DNA from: JAKZSU01 sp047517485
Lineage (GTDB): Bacteria; Pseudomonadota; Alphaproteobacteria; UBA7887
Direction of reading: 5' to 3'
Assembly (NCBI GenBank): GCA_047517485.1
Contig: JAKZSU010000237.1
Coordinates: 1-19,154, forward strand
Length of the DNA: 19,154 nt
A program made the translations under genes and the position numbers. Position 1 is the first letter of the stretch. The number at the start of each line of letters is the position of its first letter. Below are positions 15,709 to 19,154 of the stretch, piece by piece. The notes under the pieces are model-generated. The model was not told the DNA's origin. It made no database searches and saw only the letters and a program-made list of their open reading frames with translations.

Positions 15709-18018
15709 ATGGATGGATCGCCCGGCACCGAGAAAACCGTGCGCAGCACTCAGGCCGCCAAGATCAACGTCATCGGCGGCGGCCCCGGCGGGCTGTATTT
15801 CGCGCTGCTGCATAAACTGGCCCGGCCCGACACCGACATCACCGTCTATGAGCGTAACCGGCCCGACGACACCTTCGGCTTCGGCGTGGTGTTCTCCGAC
15901 GCGACGCTCGAGGGGTTCGCCGACGCCGATCCCCAGACCTGGCGCGAGATCACCGAGAATTTCGCCCATTGGGACGATATCGACGTCCATATCAAGGACG
16001 AACTGATCACCTCGACGGGGCACGGTTTCAGCGGCCTGTCGCGCAAGAAACTGCTGCAGATCCTCCAGCGCCGCGCCATCGGCCTCGGCGTCAATCTCGA
16101 ATTCGAACAGGAAGCGGATCTCCCCGACGCGCATACCGACGCCGATCTGGTGGTCGCCGCCGACGGCATCAACTCGGCGGTCCGCGACCTCAACGCCGAG
16201 CAGTTCCAGCCGCGTATCGAATGGCGCGGCAATAAGTACATCTGGCTCGGCACCACCTGCCCGTTTCCCGCCTTCACTTTCATCTTCAAGGAAAGCGAAC
16301 ACGGTCTGTGGCGCGTCCACGCCTATCAGTTCGACCGCGAGCAATCGACGGTGATATTCGAATGTACCGAGGCGACGTGGCGGGGCGCCGGCCTCGAAGA
16401 CGCCGACGAGAAAACCAGCATCGCCTATCTCGAAACGCTGTTCGCCGACTATCTCGGCGGTCATCCGTTGATCGAGAACCAATCGGCGTGGCGCAACTTC
16501 CCAATCGTCACCAATGGCCGCTGGCATTACGACAATGTCGTGTTGATGGGCGACGCGGTGCACAGCGCGCATTTCTCGATCGGCTCGGGTACCAAGCTCG
16601 CGATGGAAGACGCGATCGCGCTCAATGCGGCGATGCTCGGCCAGAACGATGTCGCCAGCGCACTCGAGGCCTATGAGGCCGAGCGCCGTCCCGATGTCGA
16701 AAGCACCCAGCGCGCCGCCAAGACCAGCCTGATGTGGTTCGAGAACGTCGAGCGCTATTACGACGAACTCGACACCATCCAGTTCGCGTTCAGCCTGCTC
16801 ACCCGGTCACTGCGCATCAGCCACGACAATCTGCGCGTCCGCGATCCCGCTTTTGTCGAACGCGTCGACCGCTGGTACGCCGAGCGGTCGGCCAAGGCGG
16901 CCTCGGTCCCGTTGGCGCCGGTGGCGCCACCACCACCGCCGATGTTCACGCCATTTCGCTTGCGCGACATGGTGCTTGAGAATCGCGTGGTGGTCTCGCC
17001 GATGTGCCAGTATTCCGCCGACGACGGGACCATCGACGATTGGCACCTGGTGCATCTCGGCAGCCGCGCGGTCGGCGGCGCCGGCCTGATCATCACCGAG
17101 ATGACCGACGTCAGCCGCGACGGCCGCATCTCGCCGGGCTGCGCCGGCATGTATCGCCCCGATCACGTGGCGGCGTGGCGCCGGGTTGTCGATTTCGTGC
17201 ACCGCCACAGCCGCGCCAAAATCGGCCTCCAGCTCGCCCATGCCGGGCGTAAGGGCTCGACCAAACTGATCTGGGAAGGCGGCGACCAACCGCTCGACGA
17301 CGGCAATTGGCCGCTACTCGCCGCCTCGCCGATTCCCTATCTCGACGTCAACCAAGTGCCAAAAGAGATGGACCGCGCCGACATGGACGCGGTCACCGCC
17401 GACTTCGTTCGCGCCGCCGGGATGACGATCGACGCCGGCTTCGATCTCGTCGAGGTCCATTTCGCGCATGGCTATTTGCTCAACAGTTTCCTGTCGCCGC
17501 TGACCAACCGGCGCGACGACGACTACGGCGGCGCCATTGAGGCGCGCCTGCGCTATCCGCTCGAGGTCTTCGATGCGGTGCGCGCGGTCTGGCCGGCCGG
17601 GAAGCCGATGTCGGTGCGCATCTCGGCCACCGATTGGACCTCCGGCGGCTTCGCCCCCGCCGAAGCGGTGGTGCTGGCGCGCACCTTGAAAGCGCATGGT
17701 TGCGATATCGTCGATGTCTCCGCCGGCCAAGTCGTCGCCGAACAGGAACCGGAATACGGCCGCCTGTTCCAGACCTGTTTTTCCGACCAAGTCCGTCTCG
17801 AGGCCGACATCCCGACCATGACGGTGGGCAATATCTCGTCGTTCGAGGACGTCAATTCGATCCTCGCCGCCGGCCGCGCCGACCTCTGCGTCCTCGCCCG
17901 CGCCCACCTCTACGATCCCTACTGGACCCGCCACGCGGCGTATGAACTCGGCTACCCCTTGGCCTGGCCCGACCCCTATTCCTCAATCCAAAACTACACG
18001 CCGCGGTTTAAGTCGTAA
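15709..18018 (+). CDS. 2-aminobenzoyl-CoA monooxygenase/reductase-like fusion (FAD hydroxylase + Old Yellow Enzyme)
   Basis: A 769-residue bifunctional flavoenzyme. Residues 18-395 are a group-A FAD hydroxylase: GGGPGG (23-28), the DG motif VAADGINSAVR (149-159) and GD motif MGDAVHSAH (280-288). A proline-rich linker (400-411) joins an FMN-binding OYE domain (412-769) with PMCQYS (431-436, the redox-tuning Cys of YqjM-type OYEs), the HAGRKGS loop, and the substrate-binding His pair in EVHFAHGYL (about 582-590). This fusion is known for 2-aminobenzoyl-CoA monooxygenase/reductase (A. evansii abmA), which hydroxylates C5 of 2-aminobenzoyl-CoA and reduces the ring. Databases also name relatives salicylyl-CoA 5-hydroxylase. 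The adjacent ligase and Rid gene favour the amino substrate. It is the last gene of the operon; no hairpin-plus-U terminator is visible after it. Confidence 0.9.
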   Translation: MDGSPGTEKTVRSTQAAKINVIGGGPGGLYFALLHKLARPDTDITVYERNRPDDTFGFGVVFSDATLEGFADADPQTWREITENFAHWDDIDVHIKDELITSTGHGFSGLSRKKLLQILQRRAIGLGVNLEFEQEADLPDAHTDADLVVAADGINSAVRDLNAEQFQPRIEWRGNKYIWLGTTCPFPAFTFIFKESEHGLWRVHAYQFDREQSTVIFECTEATWRGAGLEDADEKTSIAYLETLFADYLGGHPLIENQSAWRNFPIVTNGRWHYDNVVLMGDAVHSAHFSIGSGTKLAMEDAIALNAAMLGQNDVASALEAYEAERRPDVESTQRAAKTSLMWFENVERYYDELDTIQFAFSLLTRSLRISHDNLRVRDPAFVERVDRWYAERSAKAASVPLAPVAPPPPPMFTPFRLRDMVLENRVVVSPMCQYSADDGTIDDWHLVHLGSRAVGGAGLIITEMTDVSRDGRISPGCAGMYRPDHVAAWRRVVDFVHRHSRAKIGLQLAHAGRKGSTKLIWEGGDQPLDDGNWPLLAASPIPYLDVNQVPKEMDRADMDAVTADFVRAAGMTIDAGFDLVEVHFAHGYLLNSFLSPLTNRRDDDYGGAIEARLRYPLEVFDAVRAVWPAGKPMSVRISATDWTSGGFAPAEAVVLARTLKAHGCDIVDVSAGQVVAEQEPEYGRLFQTCFSDQVRLEADIPTMTVGNISSFEDVNSILAAGRADLCVLARAHLYDPYWTRHAAYELGYPLAWPDPYSSIQNYTPRFKS

Positions 18019-18136
18019 GCGCACATACGACGCGATGGTTGACAGCGGTGCGGGAGCGCGGGCAACATCATCTCGCTTAAAAAGATACGTAAGAATTACC
18101 ATCCACAACCAGTACCCCATAGAAACTCACATTCGA
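18019..18136 (+). promoter_or_regulatory. Short gap with a candidate promoter for the hydrolase
   Basis: This 118-bp gap becomes AT-richer toward the hydrolase gene. A perfect TTGACA stands at 18039-18044, followed 18 bases later by CAACAT (18063-18068), a poor -10 match (three of six). It would give the hydrolase its own transcript, apart from the catabolic operon. No ribosome site of note precedes ATG 18137. Weak support only. Confidence 0.25.
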
Positions 18137-18908
18137 ATGAAACGCGCGTTCACGATCGTCGTCGGCATTTGCCTAAGTATCATCGTCTATGTCGGTGTCT
18201 CCGCCAGTTACCCGTTCGATCCGGTCATGGACAACACCGACAAGTATAGCCGCCACTACCGGCTGACAACGTCACTTCCGTTTCTCACGTCGTACCTGCT
18301 GCTCGTGCCACCCGATTATGATCCGGCGCGGAAGTATCCTTTGGTGCTGGCGCTTCATGGCGGCTACAAACGGTCGGCGGGCGCCTACTTCGCGGCGCAT
18401 GCGGATTTTCAGAAACGCCACCAGTCCTTTGTCCTGATGCCAATGGCTTTGCTCGGCGAACCGTGGGTGGAGTCCGACGAAACCGGCAAAGGGGGTGTCA
18501 GGCCGTCCGACTCTCTGCGCCTGGCGATGGATATCCTGCATGACGTCGTCGCCGATTACGCGATCGACGAGCACCGTCTGTACGTCACCGGCAGCTCCAA
18601 CGGCGCGGTCGGTACCTTTGCCGCGGTGGCGCATTACAAGGATATATTCGCGGCGGGTATCCCGGTGAATGGGGGATGGCGGATCGCTGATGCGCGGGCG
18701 CTCGGCGCCGCTACGCTGGCGATCTACCACGGCGAGAGAGATCCGCGTAACCCGGTGGCGCGCATGCGAGAGTTGGTCGGCGCTATTCGCGCCGCCGGCG
18801 GTCGACCGAAGTTCGTTGAGATGCCGGGGGGTCGGGCATGATAGTTTCCCCGCCTACCAGAAAGCCGAGTTGTGGGGTTGGCTGTTCGCGCAAAGGCTGG
18901 ATCGCTGA
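18137..18908 (+). pseudogene. Alpha/beta hydrolase (PHB-depolymerase/esterase-like), frameshifted near its 3' end
   Basis: Residues 1-24 form an N-terminal hydrophobic segment (signal peptide or anchor), so the enzyme is likely exported. The body is an alpha/beta hydrolase of the esterase/LpqC-PHB depolymerase type: oxyanion-side LVLALHGGYKRS (69-80), nucleophile Ser154 in TGSSNGAVG and acid Asp202 in YHGERDPRNP. The open frame ends at TGA 18839-18841 after only 234 residues, without a catalytic His. In the next frame, directly after a run of six G (18826-18831), the sequence continues VGHDSFPAYQ...LWGWLFAQRLDR up to a stop at 18906-18908, which is the expected His-containing C-terminus. Removing one G restores a 256-residue enzyme. 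So this is a frameshifted gene, a sequencing error in the G run, or, less likely, slippage-dependent expression. ATG 18137 starts at the hydrophobic segment; the longer frame upstream is a shadow of the preceding gene. Confidence 0.7.
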
Positions 18909-18991
18909 CCCCACAAGACTCGGCCCATGCGGCGGCGCCGGCAGCGAAAAATAACGTTCGCAATATTGAGAAAATCGAAAGATTACTGGGC

Positions 18992-19017
18992 ATATACAAG
19001 AGGCCGTCTTGGTATAT
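18992..19017. repeat. Imperfect dyad upstream of the IS1595-type gene
   Basis: ATATACAAGA (18992-19001), five-base spacer GGCCG, then TCTTGGTATAT (19007-19017); the arms pair with a single extra G on the right. It lies in AT-rich DNA between the broken hydrolase and the transposase start. It may be an operator-like site or sequence at the IS end; nothing decides between these. Confidence 0.4.
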
Positions 19018-19025
19018 TCCTTGCC

Positions 19026-19077
19026 TATCCGGTTTACACCCACACCCACTAGGGCTAGAATGGGCGCAAACCGGATA
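19026..19077. repeat. 16-bp inverted repeat in front of the transposase gene
   Basis: TATCCGGTTTACACCC (19026-19041) pairs with GGGCGCAAACCGGATA (19062-19077) at 14 of 16 positions, the outer ten perfectly, around a 20-base loop. The right arm ends two bases before the AGGGGAG ribosome site (19079-19085) of the transposase, so a hairpin in the message could limit its translation, a device several insertion sequences use against read-through expression. It could also be part of the element end. Confidence 0.6.
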
Positions 19078-19091
19078 TAGGGGAGCGCGCC

Positions 19092-19154
19092 ATGGATGTT
19101 CTCGACCGCGCCGATCTCCCATTCCCGCATTCGCTACCCGAGTTCCAGCGACTT
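19092..19154 (+). CDS. IS1595-family transposase, N-terminal 21 codons (cut by window edge)
   Basis: The frame from ATG 19092 is open to the window edge and reads MDVLDRADLPFPHSLPEFQR followed by Leu, which I recognise as the start of IS1595-family (zinc-ribbon plus DDE/DDN ISXO2-like) transposases, usually followed by FPDDAAC and a zinc finger. AGGGGAG at 19079-19085 is a strong ribosome site at a normal distance. Too short for certainty; the decisive parts lie outside the window. It gives the island an IS at its right edge, of a family unlike the IS4 on the left. Confidence 0.6.
   Translation, partial: MDVLDRADLPFPHSLPEFQRL

Noticed and set aside
14575..16572. A 665-codon open frame on the minus strand, opposite the ligase and the monooxygenase/reductase
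   Set aside because: It has no recognisable domain, low-complexity GC-type composition, and lies fully antisense to two genes with clear catalytic motifs. Long antisense frames are expected at this GC content.
18909..18950. GC-rich palindrome (CGGCGCCG) followed by AAAAATA, as a terminator of the hydrolase
   Set aside because: The stem is short and no T-run follows on the plus strand; in the other direction there is no gene that would need it.

Overview
This is a GC-rich window, most like an alphaproteobacterium; a Rhodospirillales-type soil or aquatic heterotroph is my guess, from codon use, gene style and the PAS-rich hybrid kinase, not from any marker gene. It is a catabolic gene island with an insertion sequence fragment at each edge. 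The left edge holds the C-terminal end of an IS4-family transposase. The right edge holds the first 21 codons of a probable IS1595-family transposase. No tRNA, rRNA or CRISPR array was seen.

Left part (1-3166): the IS4 tail is followed by about 370 bp of AT-richer DNA without a convincing gene. Next comes a multi-PAS hybrid histidine kinase whose reading frame is split by one in-frame TAG codon at 1229-1231. Converging on it is a roughly 985-residue FAD plus Fe-S 2-hydroxyacid dehydrogenase of the YdiJ/GlcD type (3183-6140, minus strand).

Middle part (6188-11451): a tight plus-strand operon diverges from the dehydrogenase with a 47 bp gap. It encodes a class-V (serine/alanine-glyoxylate type) aminotransferase, an amidase-signature hydrolase, a TauD/TfdA dioxygenase, a PhyH dioxygenase and a CnbZ-like (2-aminomuconate-type) deaminase. 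Several of these genes overlap, so they are probably translated together.

Right part (11452-18018): a small Rid-family protein on the minus strand diverges from a second operon encoding SDR dehydrogenase, MarR regulator, enoyl-CoA hydratase/hydrolase-like protein, aryl-CoA ligase and a 769-residue flavin monooxygenase/Old Yellow Enzyme fusion. The fusion and the ligase match the aerobic 'hybrid' pathway for 2-aminobenzoate (anthranilate): CoA activation, then combined hydroxylation and reduction of 2-aminobenzoyl-CoA. The product of that step is a cyclic enamine. A Rid protein and a CnbZ-like deaminase next door therefore make chemical sense as enamine/imine-handling enzymes, and the atypical hydratase could be the ring-opening enzyme. 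An AT-rich 18 bp inverted repeat covers a good -10 box between the Rid and SDR genes and is the likely MarR operator.

The far right holds a secreted or membrane-anchored alpha/beta hydrolase that is frameshifted in a run of six G just before its catalytic histidine, then two dyad-symmetric stretches and the start of the second IS. The two broken genes (kinase and hydrolase) both lie at the edges next to IS sequence, while the catabolic core is intact.
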